Origin: Auriscalpium vulgare
Lineage: Eukaryota > Basidiomycota > Agaricomycetes > Russulales > Auriscalpiaceae
Length of the DNA stretch: 64,000 nt
Assembly (NCBI GenBank): GCA_019915015.1
Contig: JAHBBC010000029.1
Location: forward strand, 434,001 to 498,000
Direction: 5' to 3'
The first letter of the stretch is position 1; each line of letters begins with the position of its first letter. This document shows, piece after piece, positions 45,328 through 58,009 of this stretch. The position numbers were made by a program, and so were the translations under genes. Below the pieces are notes generated by a model. It searched no databases, was not told the DNA's origin, and saw only the letters and a program-made list of their open reading frames with translations.

Positions 45328-45677
45328 AAGCGAGGTGAGGAACGTCAAGCGTACGAACTGTAACTCGGGGGTTCCGCCAAACTCTTGATATCAGGGATTT
45401 TCGCCGGAGACGTTGGCGTGTGGGGATGGCGCTGATCTGGACAACAAAGGCCAGGATCCTATGCACAAAATGTCCGAGGATTAATGATGTCGTGGCGGCT
45501 TACGTGAGCGACATGTAGAGATGCCTGCAGCGGCCTGTGTCCGCCAGCTCATCTTCTCTCCTCAGCCTACGGGCATCCCCTGCCTCTCTTACGGTGCTTA
45601 GCTCTCCGGTGCGTCCACACTCATATTCTGCTCTGCGCTGGCGTTCCTTACCTCTCCAAACAGTTCACTCGCCCCCA
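45328..45677. other. Bidirectional intergenic region PAQR/Sec62
   Basis: 350 bp between two divergent starts, expected to hold both promoters. No TATA-like box stands out. Confidence 0.45.
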
Positions 45678-46609
45678 ATGTCCACAATAGAACAGCAGGC
45701 CAAAGCGCCGCAAGACATCCGGAATGTCGTTTCGTTTCTTCGAAGTAGCAAAGCCGGCTTGAAGAACCGGGTGGGCGTTCTGAATGGCAAGCGGGTAGAC
45801 TACTTCAAGGGTGCGCTACGGTGTTCACCATTCGTCTGGCACAACTGACCTCCTCGCTCAGGCAAATCCGCCATCAAAGCTCTGCTCTCGCCCGCTTACG
45901 CGAAGCTCAAGAATGCGCCCAAGGTTACCTCCGAGTCTGAGGCGCAGGCCCTCCTCCACAGCGTCATCCCATTTGCCTTCTTCCTGCGCGTTGACCGCGG
46001 GCAGCCTGTGGGCTCGGCGTCTTCACCCAAGACCCTCCAAATCAACCAAATGCAGATGTTCAAGGCAGAAGAGTACTACGCCTGGTTCTACGAGGGCTCG
46101 CAATGGACAACGTACGTCGGCGGGGTAGTGATGGTCGCCGTGATCCTCGCCGGCGTGATGTTCCCCCTCTGGCCGCCCACCCTCCGGCTCGGCGTGTGGT
46201 ACATCAGCATGGCCGTCCTGGGCCTCATCGGTCTGCTGTTCGCTATCGCCATCGTGCGCTTGATCTTCTGGATCATCACGGTGCTGGTGGCGAGTCCGGG
46301 CATATGGATATTCCCGAGACTCTTTGCAGATGTCGGATTCGTACGTTTTTCCGCCGCTCGAATGCTACCACGCGCACTGTGCTCATATGCCTGTGTTAGA
46401 TCGACTCGTTCATACCCCTGTGGGAGTGGGACGTGCCGAAGAAGAAATCCAAGAAGAAGAAGGGCGAAAAGTCTGAGAAGGGGAAGGGGAAGGCCGTGGA
46501 GGGCGGAGCGGATATTGAGGAGGTCGATGACTCGGGGCTTTCTGCGGGGGATACACGTCCGAACAGCCGCACGGCAACGGTGGAGGAAGTGCCAGATGAA
46601 GACTCTTGA
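45678..46609 (+). CDS. SEC62: ER translocation protein Sec62
   Basis: Three exons (45678-45810, 45862-46340, 46400-46609) encode 273 residues. The cytosolic N-terminus has the Sec62 pattern: Val-Val-Ser-Phe-Leu-Arg, a Gly-Lys-Arg-Val-Asp-Tyr-Phe-Lys-Gly-Lys segment and Phe-Phe-x-Arg-Val-x-Arg. Two transmembrane helices follow (about 142-165 and 175-215 with its extension), separated by a short loop with Trp-Pro-Pro. The C-terminal tail has a Lys-rich stretch and then an acidic end. Sec62 works with Sec63 at the Sec61 channel in post-translational translocation into the ER and in ER-phagy. The gene converges on the Mgr3-like gene with 65 bp between stops. Confidence 0.93.
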
Positions 46610-46674
46610 TCATGCAGATGGACAGAGGACTCAGCAGACCTGGCTTTGTACTCCACACACCCTATTTATCTATT

Positions 46675-48208
46675 TCATGTTTTCGTTTTGGGGTCCACTG
46701 TCATAGGTAACGATGCCTCCTGCTCCGCACGTTGCAGTCGGTCTAGCCGGCGTAGCGCTTGTCGCGCTTCGGACGTCCCATCCCGCAGCCCGATCCTGCT
46801 GGATTGCTCCCAAGAGCGTTGGAATAACTCTCGTGCCGATGTTGGGTCTTTGCTCATCTGAACACAGTCAATGCAGTGCCTACCCGTGATAGACTAAGGG
46901 ACGAACCTCGCGAATCGCTCCGAGGTTAAATAACGTCACAGCAAGCGCCTGTTCACAAATCTGCAGCTCATCGGAACGGCTGTTGGACCTTGCCTTGGTC
47001 TTCTCTATCAGAGCCAGGGCCTGCCGTGCCCATGCTTCCGCCTGGTGGAGCTTGGCTGCCGTCGGTGTCCCACGCATGAATAGCTCGGACAGATTGCTCA
47101 TAAGTTGTGCCCCTGCCAACTGTGTTCGGCAACTATGCGTCGGGTTTGCAAAGTAGAGGCGTCGTACCTCTGCACAAGTCATCAGGCGACGCAACCTTTC
47201 GAGAAGCTGTCGGTGGAATTAAGAGCGATATTACCTGGAGGTAAAGAGGGACTGCGAAGCTGATGCATGAGAGACATGTCAGCGGCGCCGGACCTTTTCA
47301 CGAGCAAGCTTACTCGAGCTTGCCAACTTTTGCGTAAAATGTGCCGAGTGCTTCTAGTGGCGCGCCGACGTCCGTGGTGCTCACCCACTTCGGTAGTTCG
47401 AGCTCGGCGAGCACGATCTTGCCGTCTTCCCCGGGCATTTTGCCCGCTGACTGCGACGAGTCCGATGCGTCCTTCGAGATGCGCAGAACCTCCTCTACTG
47501 CCCATGTCAGCCATCGCTCCTCCTCCTCTTCGCCCTGCTGGTAGGTGTCCGCCATTTCGCCAAGCTTATGTGCAATTGCGACAGCCCGCATCTTCTCCTG
47601 GCCAGCCAGCGCGGACCAGTTGGATTGCAAGTGGGCGAGGCACTCAGCGTAGGCTTCATACGCCGATTTGGGGCGCCCATTGGATTCAAGGACCTCGCCC
47701 AGGAGTACTGAAATGCCAGAGAGCTTCAGGTAGGGCTGGGGTGCGAGTGACTCCTTTGGAAGGGAGAGAGCAGTCTCGTAGGCGCTGCATTGGGATTCAG
47801 CGAATGGGTGCGTCAAGGAAGGACATGACCCACCGTCTCAAGAACCGTTCACTCAGATAAAAATCGCCTTGGTGTTTAGCCTTGATGCCTGCACGTAGGT
47901 CCTGCCGTAATTCTGACGGCCACAATGTGAATGAAGTGTAGAATGAATACCTATCCTAGCATGTGAGCATCTGGACAACGACAAGGCTCTCATACTCACA
48001 GGCCATAGGCGGTAGATCCCGTCCCAACACCCAATAGAATGTAGAATACTGTCTGGACGCGAAAGCTGGAGCCTCTTGCTACGGTCGCAGTCGTAGAATA
48101 AGACGCGGGGCCATGACAGGGTCGTCGTACGGCCCTAATTGAAGGGGGCTTTCTAATGGCTGAGAGCAGAGAGCGCGTCGAGCGTGTGTGTAGGGCTGGC
48201 GAGGACAT
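46675..48208 (-). CDS. Mitochondrial TPR protein, Mgr3-like
   Basis: Six exons (48208-48000, 47950-47834, 47784-47314, 47259-47168, 47112-46907, 46857-46675) encode 425 residues. The first 45 residues are Arg/Ser/Pro-rich with no acidic residues, a likely mitochondrial presequence, followed by a transmembrane helix (about 52-70). TPR-type helical repeats fill the rest, with Ala-Lys-His-Gln-Gly-Asp-Phe, Leu-Gly-Glu-Val-Leu-Glu, Ala-Tyr-Glu-Ala-Tyr-Ala-Glu-Cys-Leu and, near the end, Ser-Ala-Arg-Glu-Leu-Phe and Ala-Leu-Arg-Arg-Leu-Asp-Arg. Topology and repeat order fit Mgr3, the adaptor of the inner-membrane i-AAA protease in yeast. A tempting 28-nt intron near 47210 was rejected because reading through gives the expected Leu-Gln-x-Ile-Ser-Leu-Leu segment. 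Confidence 0.8.
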
Positions 48209-51200
48209 CCAGAAGACGTGGCGAAAGCAGGTCGCGCAGACGGCCAACCGCGCTGACGTCACAGCGAGCACGTGGGCTTGTTGAACGGAACCATCCGAGA
48301 CTTGTCTGACATTCAAGTTGTCTCCCGCCACCGCGCCCGCACTGGTTGGCCGGCCTCCGACATCGTCGACGACGACCACAGTACTGCGCCCGACATTCAC
48401 TATTCGCTGCTCACGCCCTTGCATTTACGACATGATGTGTGCATCTTGCGTCGCCTCCCATGCTCACTCGTATTCTGAGCCCCTCGAAGGTCAGCCGCCA
48501 TCGTCGTCTGGGATCCCCTCACCGCGTCCGGAAAGCCACTTAAAATCCCATTTGCTTCTCGGCCCCCGGCGCCGTCATGAGTCGAGCGGGTCGCGAGCAG
48601 ACTCTGATGCGAGCTGCAGCTCGTCTGATTCCAGGCAGTGATTTAGGCAGACTCCCACCTGCCACCGGCTATCTCGGCGTCCCGACGACTTCACGTTGGC
48701 ACCAAACTCCCACAGAGCGTAATGTTGTCCACGTTTTTCTCGGCTCTCTACATCTCGCCTGCTGCGCCAGAGCCCTGCCAGGGACATGGTACGTCAGAGA
48801 AGAGCATCACCGGAGCCACTCGGGTCCATAACTTGTGCTCTAGTCTGGTGACTCTAGCCTGGAAGTGTCCGTTTCGCAATCCAGCCCACCTTCGAATGGA
48901 TGCTCTATCAGTTTTCCTATCCAGTCTCATCTGCGTTTTTCGAACACCGCAGCAGCGTAGTGGGCACCCTCTTTTTTCCATCTCGTTGCAGGCTAGCCCG
49001 AGTCTTTTCGCAGCTACAGTTGCTCAAGATCGTCAGCTGATGCTCGTCTTCCGAGCTTGTCATTACTGCGGTCGTGTGTGTCTCCTGGCTCCGAGTCGGA
49101 TGCTCGCCCAGCTCTACGTGCCAACCTGCCGACCGAGGGAACCCACCTCCTGAGAGGATCAGCATTGCCCCTGCATCGACATCCAGAAGAGCTCAAGACC
49201 GGCAACTGCGGTGCTCCCTTTGTCCTCTTGGAGGTATTGTTTCCACTGCATGTCTCTTCTGCAGTTCTCGTCGATGTCTTCTTCTCGACGACGGTCTTGG
49301 ACCTTAATTCTCGCCAACGACGCGTGACTAGGTTGTCGTTCTGTCAGGATGTTCAACTCCTTTTCTCATGCTGGAATCGGCCTTTATGCCGTGATGACCT
49401 CCCATGACGAGGCCTAACGCTCGACGATTACATTCAACAGCATCGCCTTCGCGTCTTCTCTGCATCCGAGGTTTCTACATTGGGGGAGACATCGAACCCC
49501 TTCATTATCAAGCCGCTTCTTCCGCTCTCAACGCCTGCTACTCATTGGACCTTCCTTGCCTCAATGATAGCCAGTCGCTAGCCTCGTGGGTATTCAAGCC
49601 AATGTCGAACCCCGACTTCATTCTAGCCCCGCCGACGCCCTCGCCGATGCAGTACGAAATCGAGCAACACCTCTCACGCTGTCTGGGAAAACATGTAAAC
49701 AAAACTTTATTTTGCCCTTGACCCCTCCTGGTCATTCATAGGATTTCGTTCAGGTGATGGTCTTCGATTAAAAGTCGCGGCGCTCCGCCTATCGCCGTGT
49801 CTTCAGAGTACGTGCTTTGCCTCAGAATGGAAGTGCCGGCCCAACGCCACTGCCACATCTTGACGCGCATCATCTCAAACCTAGGCTTTCGTCTCGCGCG
49901 CCCCGTGTCCACCGTCAAACCCGGTTTGAGCTATCTCAATGAACTTAATTATCCCACTTCTCATTGAGGCAGCTCTCAATCTCAGGCGCTCGTTCAAACT
50001 GAATTGCTGACTGGGCATATCCTCCTTACTCACGGCTCAAGATACTTTCGGATCTCTCAGTGCTTCTGAGCGCATCAGATCAGACGACGCCGACGTCGGA
50101 GGCTCGAATATTTCCGCCCTACAGAGCATCAGGACAATCCCCGTGGGTCCCCGCAACCTGGATAGGTGAGCGCGTCCCCGCGCCGCGAAGCCGAATACCC
50201 TTAGTATCGATATAATCATCTTCTCTTCTACACACTTCCAGGACTAAGTTTGCAACGTGCCCATCTACGAGATTAGGTCGTGCTTCTTCGTTGAGTGATT
50301 CTTTATATCCCCTCCCAGATAGATGGCTGTCCGTCACGATAGGATGAGGTTCTGATCAAGCTTCCGCACCCGCCTCGTGCTATAACTCCGATCGACATCA
50401 GGCGTTTGGCTTTTAAAGCCAATGTAGCCATGATATCACGAACGTAGGCGTGTTGGCATTCAAATATCGCTGACGTGGGTTGCTGAAATCCAGAAACTAA
50501 AACCGCAGTTTATTCGGGGTTGTATTCGCGAACCCGCACTTCTGGGGCTCGTACCAAGCGCCGAGAGTGGGGAAGATCTCCCTGGGGTTGAGAATGTCCC
50601 TCAATATGCAAAATTTCTTCCCTCTGGCCGGCGTCCGGAGATGTGTGGGTTCTGCTTCGCACTCTATTTTCCGCGGCAGCAGTCTGAAAAAGGCGTGGCG
50701 ACGTCGTGAGGTTTTGCGTATCGACACATTACTTCCCAGGTCGACCCTGCGCAGGTGACGCATGTTACTTATCCGTGATCTCTTCTGACCTTTGGATTTC
50801 ACCACTGCAGTGCAATCGTGCTCTTCAGCATACGACAGGTGTGAACGCCTTTGTCCACGCGACCTCCCGTTTTCAGGTCCAAGTAGCTAGGGCATCCCAA
50901 TCCAGTCACTCATGACATGTTCGTAGCGGGAACCCTCTCACATCTCATCTTGCTAACCCACGGGGACTGTTGATACCCTTGACGTCGTTCCTGTACTACA
51001 GGCGTCAGCAAATTCTATGAACCTCCGTCTCATCGACTGCCCGTCTTCCCTGCTGGGAAGCCTTGACTTCTCGCAAGCCTGACCTGAGTATCTCGCAAGC
51101 CTGACTCGAGTAACAGCATATTCGAGCAATATACCACACACTGGGATCTTCCGATTCCCCGGACTGCCAGCGTCCTGCCCATGACCGACATGTTCCGGAC

Positions 51201-52414
51201 CTCAAGGCCGCCCTCCATCAAGCAATATAGAATTCGAAGCCCCCAACCTTTGCGATACGCCCGCGCGGCAGTGGCCGTTTGTTTGACCAATTCTGCTCTC
51301 GCCGGGTCGGACTGTTTCGGAGTCTACACGCGCCACAATATAGCTCACTAGCCTCATGTAGGTGTGGCGTTGAAGGTAAACGAGGTGACCCTGACGAAAT
51401 TTCGGCTCTAGCCTCTCCACCGCAGTTAGGTCCCCGTCACCTTCTTCTCACTGTCCGCACGAATCAGGGACAACTCTACTGAGCGCCCATCATAGCGCCG
51501 CCGACCATGTGCGCGCAAGACTTCAACGCTCAACAGCCAAACGCACGGAAGCGGTCAACTGTCGTATAATCTGTGTAACTCTGTGGGCGTGCGCAGGCGT
51601 GCGCCAAACGGAACTGCGAACCTGTCGTTCCCTTGGAAACCCCAATAGCACTGTGACTTCACTTCTTCCATTGGACCCAGGCGACCCCACCGGCCTCAGG
51701 AACTGATGATAGGAATTTAATATGAAAGCCAATGTTGGGCTGTTTCCCGTTCGTGTCGGGTCTGTACCACAGGTACCTTTTTACTTACGGCGACAAACGT
51801 TGAGAGCATCACCGGCATGCCAACATTGCCGGCGACGGGGCAACCAGGAGGTCGGAATCAGACCCTGCGAGGGGCTAGACGCTGCTACACGGCACGGATT
51901 TCGGAGAAACGAGCTGGGGTCAGATCGATATCTCTCTGATTCGATCTGACAATTAAATAAATATTGTTTAGACCTCACGGCATAAGAAGCGGTTCGGTCT
52001 TATCTTCCACGCCGCAAGGATTTATTCTATGTCCTTCACATCTGACAGTACGCCCAGTATCCCATGTTCTCACTGGCTGCTTCCTCGACGCAAAGTTGCA
52101 AGGCGGCATCCGAGTCCTAGATCTGCCATGAATCTAATCTCATTCGCGGCGGCCGCTACCGGAGGGTAGCCCGCCCAAGTGGCTCCTGCACTATTTGCCG
52201 ACGACCCAAACCTTTGGGTCTTTGCGGAGGCCCCAAATTGATCGGCAACCAAGGCGTTGCAGCCATGCATCCAATTGGTACCCTCCCGCTTAAGTATGGC
52301 AAACCCTCGGCGGTTCGCTTCTGCCACCCAGCCTGATCCCCACCCCTCAGGCCACAGGGCTTATAAGGCCTCTCTTCTCGGTTGGCGAGAGTCGAGCTCC
52401 TCACGCCGGTCTAC
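48209..52414. other. 4.2-kb stretch without a recognisable gene
   Basis: The longest gene-free interval here. All frames are short (at most about 150 codons) and none carries a family signature. There are no visible long terminal repeats, reverse transcriptase motifs or terminal inverted repeats, although a degraded element is a reasonable guess. It holds one short tandem repeat (51070-51113). The right end should contain the promoter of the arrestin-like gene. Confidence 0.5.
51070..51113. repeat. Two-unit 22-bp tandem repeat
   Basis: Two adjacent copies of the unit ctcgcaagcctgacctgagt(at) with differences only near the end of each unit. It lies in gene-free DNA; no function is suggested. 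Confidence 0.7.
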
Positions 52415-54205
52415 ATGCGCACCCGTCGACCAGCACTGCGTGTCGATCCAGGACATGATGCCTATGTCAAGCATGCGGAGCCCGACTTGGCGCCGCAGGT
52501 CGTGGACCAGCTCGACTATCCCCATACGTCAACCTTCAGGTGAGCAGAGCGGTCTGTCTTCGTGGAGTATGCTCATTGAGGCGCGCAGGTCGCGGAAGCT
52601 GACTATCAATGTGCGAAGTGCATCTGTCAAGATGTCGCGCTCGAAGACCCAGGATGGCAATAGCCCGGTCCCAATCTTCGGCGATCGCGATCATTTGGGA
52701 GGCACCGTCGGCGTTGACAACCAGATCAACTTGGCAGCGGGCCGTCTCTCTTTGTCGGTGAGCTCTGCACGCTCTCCCGTATCATTTGACGCTCATTACA
52801 TTATCACCAGTTTGAAGGAGTGTTCTCTTACATCTCCACCAGCGCACGAACATCGCAGGGTGGGACGTCGACGGAGTCTTCCGGCCAGTTCCAACATGTG
52901 TTCTTCTCAGAAACCATCACCCTTTCCTCCAATTTCGATTCTGGGAGCCCGCGATCCACAATCCGGGACGCGTTTGCATCTACGGTGCGGAGGGTGGAGT
53001 CAAAATCGAACATCAATGCCCCTCAGCTCAAGAAAAAGTTGAGCAAGCGCTCCCTGACAGAGTCTCAACGTACGCTTCCGTTTGAGTTTCACGTCCCACA
53101 AAAGGATCGAGTTGGCGAGGAGCTGCCGCCTACTTTTTCGTCCTCCACTGTGCTCGAGGGTGGTGTTCGTGGGCGTGGTTCCACGGAGAACGCAGACGTT
53201 TCATATCGACTGGTCGCTGTCTGGGAGCCCCACGACGACGGTGAAGGCAGGGATATGTGAGTGCTTCGATCCGCGCCATATTTGCGTTCTAGTCTGACCG
53301 CTGGAGACATCTCTAGCTTAGAGGTCCCCGTCCTCTTTCAACCCGACAACGACTTTCAGTCTTTAGACGCGCTTACCATTGAACCGGATTCTTGGTTGGA
53401 AATACCACTACGTTCGGATCGTCCGATTCCCTGTCAATCTGCGGTAAGCCATGCGAACATGCGGGCGAAACGAATATTGACACGCCGGTTCTTAGATAAC
53501 TCTTCCCAGTCCGGCAGACTTCCCTCGCTTCGGCTCGTTGCCTTTCTTCGTCGTCTTCTCAACGACCCCGAAATCGCCGGCGTTGGCGCGCGAGATCGCG
53601 GCCGACGCGACTATCACTGTTTCTTTGCTCCGGCAAGTGACGATAGACTCGTCCCAATCCCGCCCGAGCTCCTTGTATTCTTCCTCTACGCCGCCCACCC
53701 CCCCGAGTTCTGCGACTGAAGATTCCGACTCGCAGGCTTCGTCCAGCCTGTACATCCCTCGGAAGAACAAGCTGTTTCGTCGCGTCGTGAGGAGTGCTCC
53801 GCCTGTGCTTCCTCGACAGTCTCGCCCCACGGAGGAACGAATGACGTCGCCTATCGTTGACAAGCCTCTCCCCAACTTGCCCATTGTCATGCAGGATACG
53901 CGGACTCTGCAGACTGACGTCTCCATCGGCTTCCCAAAGCGCCCGCGCAGCCTGTCCGACCCCAGCGGTCATGGATCAATAGAATCGCACAAATCTCTGC
54001 CTGACGGGCTGTACAAAGGAAAATTACCACTCAATAAGAGTATGTTGCCCACGATCGACTGGGCTGGTCTGAGCGTTCGGGTGTGTTTTCCTCGTGTCGC
54101 TCTTCGCCTTCGCATTGCTGACGATGTTTGTAGTACTACCTCGACGTTTCTGTCCTCTTCGGGCAGGACGAAATGAGGGCCCGGTTACCTGTGAGGTTGT
54201 ACTGA
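52415..54205 (+). CDS. Arrestin-like protein
   Basis: Six exons (52415-52539, 52589-52757, 52811-53256, 53317-53443, 53496-54080, 54134-54205) encode 507 residues. Beta-sandwich segments typical of fungal arrestin-related proteins are clear: Pro-Val-Pro-Ile-Phe-Gly-Asp-Arg-Asp-His, Leu-Pro-Phe-Glu-Phe, Gly-Glu-Glu-Leu-Pro-Pro-Thr-Phe, Ser-Tyr-Arg-Leu-Val-Ala-x-Trp-Glu-Pro, and Pro-Phe-Phe-Val-Val-Phe. A long Ser/Pro-rich disordered insert (about residues 330-400) precedes a final Asp-Trp-Ala-Gly-Leu-Ser-Val strand and a short exon ending in Arg-Leu-Tyr. Such proteins act as adaptors between membrane cargo and Rsp5-type ubiquitin ligases. No clear Pro-Pro-x-Tyr motif was seen. The start ATG is the first in frame; an additional 5' exon cannot be excluded. 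Confidence 0.75.
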
Positions 54206-54559
54206 AGCCATTGTCCGTACGTCGCTGCTGTGACTGCTATTTTTGCTTTTTCGTTCGAAATATCGGCTTGTTTAAACATGGCTCTTCCGATATCATTATT
54301 CCTGCAGTATTGTCGCCGGTGTAGGTTACCCTTATTTGTAGTTATGAGCCCAGTGATCTTGGAATTAGTGTGTACTTGTATATCGTCATACAGCATCTTT
54401 CGAATCCTCTCGTTGTCCTGCCAGGTTCTTGCGTAGTGTGACTAGTGGCCCCACGTGCTACAGGCGCGCGTCCGATCCCAGGGGCCAGCACCCGACGCCC
54501 TCGCTCTTAGTACTACGCTTCTGCCACCTTACATGGGGCTTTCATCCCATAGCTCATCG
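54206..54559. other. Intergenic, arrestin-like gene to VPS16
   Basis: 354 bp holding the 3' flank of one gene and the promoter of the next, both on the plus strand. Nothing else is recognised. Confidence 0.5.
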
Positions 54560-57500
54560 ATGTCAGACCACCCGACCGCATCGTGGCAGCCCATGCAAGA
54601 CGGCAACGTCTTCTACAGGCGTCAGCAATCGTACTCTATCAGCGGCAAGCTGCCAAATCTCGGTGACTGCATCGTAGCTGGTTGTCGGCATGGAGGACCG
54701 TTGGGTAGGTCATCAGACGCGCGACGCAGCTCTCGGTGCTGATTGCAGGCTTAATAGCTATGATGCGGAATCACACGAAGCTCATCGCGCTGGGACGAGC
54801 TGCGCCGATATTCTCCAAGTCACAGATTCAAGTCTACTCCCCTGCGGGCGAAGGGTTACTCTTGTTCAGTGTAGGTATGCATACACTAGTCTGCCATCCT
54901 CAACGCATCCTTATATGAGCCTGCATGTAGTGGGACCAAGCTAAGATTGTTCGCTTCGGTTGGGCCGGAGACGAGAGACTGGTCGTGGTCAACGAGGAAG
55001 GGGTCTATCGACTGTACGACCTTCAAGGCGATTACGAACAACACTCGCTTGGTTCAGAGGCAGCAGAAGTTGGCATTATCGACGCAAGAATACACGAAAA
55101 TGGCTTGGTGGTCATGACAGGATCGCTGCAGTTGTTGGACGTGAAAGGCTGGGAGGGCGGGAAGCCATTGACGTTGGCCAATCCAGGTGCGGCGCTCAGT
55201 ATGTGCATCAGCGGGGCACTCAAGCGTGTATCTCTTCAGGTCTTTCCGAACCCCCACTCGTGTGGACTGTCATCCCCCCCGACCTGACCATATCTCGGCA
55301 TGTCGAAGTCTTACTTTCCGTCGAATCCACCATCCATACCGTCGATAATCTGGAGACGGTGGACCAACGACTATCTCGAGGTCCATTTACTCACATGTCC
55401 CCCTCTCCCAACGGCAAATCGCTAGCGCTCATAACGTTCTCCGGCATGCTCTGGGTCGTGTCGACTGACTTCCAGAGAAATCTTGCTGAATTCGACACTG
55501 GTAACGTTGTGGCCGACGGCGATGTACGCCAGGTCGCATGGTGCGGAAGCGATGCCATCCTCGTGATATGGGACGCCCTGGCTCTGCTGGTGGGCCCATT
55601 TGGCGATACGCTCCAGTGAGTTTAGCTTCTCTGTTGGAGAATATTTGTCTAAATTACAGGCTATTAGGTATTTCTACTCGGGACCGACGTTTGCCATAAC
55701 CGAGCCTGATGGCGTCCGCATCATTGGCCCTGATGTGTGCGACTTCGTGCAGAAAGTGCCTGGTAAAATCAAATTCTGATGTTCTTTTTCCACATGCTGA
55801 TCATGTGTACGAAGCCTCCACTGTGTCGGTCTTTCGTCCGGGCTCCACATCACCGTCTGCCATTTTGTACGACGCCTGGGACAACTTCAGCAATCGCTCG
55901 CCGAAAGCCGACGAAAATATCCGAAGCATACGCCCAGAGCTGGTGGTAGCTGTGGATGAGATAATAGACGCTGCTGGACAAGAGTGGGAGCCTTTATGGC
56001 AGAGGCGTTTACTCAACGTAGGTCAGGTCGATGTCCGGTTTGGCCATAGCTCATCAACTTTCTCGAAGGCGGCCAATTTCGGGAAGGCGTTCTTGGATCT
56101 TTACAACCCGACGGACTTTGTGAACATGGGGAAGACTTTGAAGGTCCTGAACGCCGTTCGTTTCTACGAAATTGGCATCCCCATCACGCTTGCTCAGTAA
56201 GCTGTTATTTGACTTGCCCATGTCCCTCATCTACTACCCTGCCAGCATACAGATACAACTATCTGTCTCCTTCAAACCTCATAGCCCGACTCACTTCGCG
56301 CAACCTCCACCTTCTGGCTCTCCGAGTATCATCGTATCTGTCCCTCCCTCCCGACAATGTCCTGAAACATTGGGCAACAGCCAAGATTCTTAGATCAAAG
56401 CCCGTGCCTGGTGCGACTGGAAACGATGCGGACATGACCGGTGATGAGGAGGTATCACGAGGCATCGTTGAAAAATTCGAGAAGTTAGGTGGGATAGGCG
56501 TCAGCTATGCGGACATCGCCAAAAAGGCTTGGGAGGTCGGGCGGACCGGATTGGCTACGATGGTGGAGTCCTATTCATTCCTGATAACACGAGGCTCAGG
56601 CACTCATGAAAGTCCAGCTTCTGGACCACGAACCGAGGGCCTCGGATCAAGTTCCGCTTTTACTGTCTATGAAGGAGGATCGGATTGCGCTGCAGAAAGC
56701 AGTCGATAGCGGCGACAGCGATCTAGGTGGGTCTCCACTACGTCTCCGTCACAGCTGACCGCTGATGCCGTGCGAGCTGCAGTGTACCATGTGCTGCTGC
56801 ATCTGTACAAGCGACTGCCTTTGGGAGCTTTCTTTCGACTCATTGAAGATGGTGGCGAACGTTTGGCGCCCGCAAGCAAGCTGCTGCAAGTTTACGCGCG
56901 CGAGCAGAATCCGGATATGCTGAGGGACTTCTTCTACTCAGACGATCGACGAGTAGAGAGCGCAGTTTTATGTCTTGAAGAAGCGGGTCGCATGCAAGTT
57001 AGTGCCGTGCAATTTGGTCATTACCTTCGCACCGATGGACTGATTTCTTCTAGGACCCAGCTGCTAAAGCCAATTCAGTCAAAGCGGCGCAGAAGTTCTT
57101 CTCAGAGGATAAAGAACGATCGTTTGAGGCAAAGGTATATCCGCAGAGATCACTTCTATCGCCGGTTCTCATTACCTGCAAAGATGATGGACGAGTACGG
57201 GCGATTGCTTGCTTTTCAGCAGCAGCTGGAGAAGGAGACCAGCGATAAAATTCAGTTCTTCGGACTAAGCGTTGACGAGACTATTCGGGTATGTCTGTTG
57301 AATGGGATGGCAAAGAAGGCCGATAAGATCAAGTCGGACTTTAAAGTCCCGGACAAACGGTGGGTGATTCTGGCATTGCAATGCGGAGATAATTAACGAT
57401 ACAATCGTCGGGTGTAGATTCTGGCATGTCAAGCTCCATGCGCTAGCAGGGGCACGAGATTTTGAAGGCCTCGACGCCTTTTCGCGTTCAAAACGCAGCC

Positions 57501-57805
57501 CTATCGGCTATGAGGCTTTCGTTCGACATCTTCTCGAAAAGGGCCACCCCAAAGAAGCTGCTACCTACGTCCCTCGCTGCGATGCGCCAAAACGGGTGGA
57601 CCTTTATGTCGAATGCGGCGAGTGGCGTCTGGCTGGGAAAGAATGCAAGGAACGGAATGACAGGGCGAAACTTGAGTACGTGATATTGCGTCCATTTTGC
57701 GATGACCGTCTGACCTTTAATGGCGCTACCAGGCAACTGCGGAAGTTGTCTCCTAATTCTATGATCGCCAGAGAATTGGATCAGATAGCTACTTCTATGA
57801 AGTGA
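54560..57805 (+). CDS. VPS16: HOPS/CORVET core subunit Vps16
   Basis: Fourteen exons (54560-54704, 54749-54870, 54931-55186, 55240-55615, 55668-55762, 55815-56017, 56069-56196, 56253-56562, 56618-56726, 56783-56997, 57054-57134, 57184-57359, 57418-57675, 57733-57805) encode 848 residues. The first half is the Vps16 beta-propeller, opening with Pro-Thr-Ala-Ser-Trp and Asn-Val-Phe-Tyr-Arg-Arg and including Val-Ile-Pro-Pro-Asp-Leu. The second half is the helical Vps16 C-terminal domain with Leu-Leu-Asp-His-Glu-Pro-Arg, Pro-Leu-Leu-Leu-Ser-Met-Lys-Glu-Asp, Asn-Gly-Met-Ala-Lys-Lys-Ala-Asp-Lys and a terminal Ile-Ala-Thr-Ser-Met-Lys. Vps16 binds Vps33 and is part of the core common to HOPS and CORVET, the tethers for vacuole and endosome fusion. 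Length and exon continuity are normal. Confidence 0.95.
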
Positions 57806-58009
57806 ATGGTAATTATGTGATACCCACCCCGAACCTTACAGCTCGCTTGCGCGCTCTTTGAAGGCCCACCCTTTCGTAAAGGGTCAACAGTTCCTACATT
57901 TCGGATTTTCGGGCATGGCTTCCGTGCGCTCCGGCTGAAGTCTGTTCTACGGCTTCGCCGCGAGCGACGGAGCTTATCCAACACCTGCGAACTAAGGTAG
58001 AGCAGGTAG

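Noticed and set aside
47213..47240. A 28-nt intron in the Mgr3-like gene
   Set aside because: It is too short for a fungal intron, and reading through the segment gives the conserved hydrophobic helix expected at that place.
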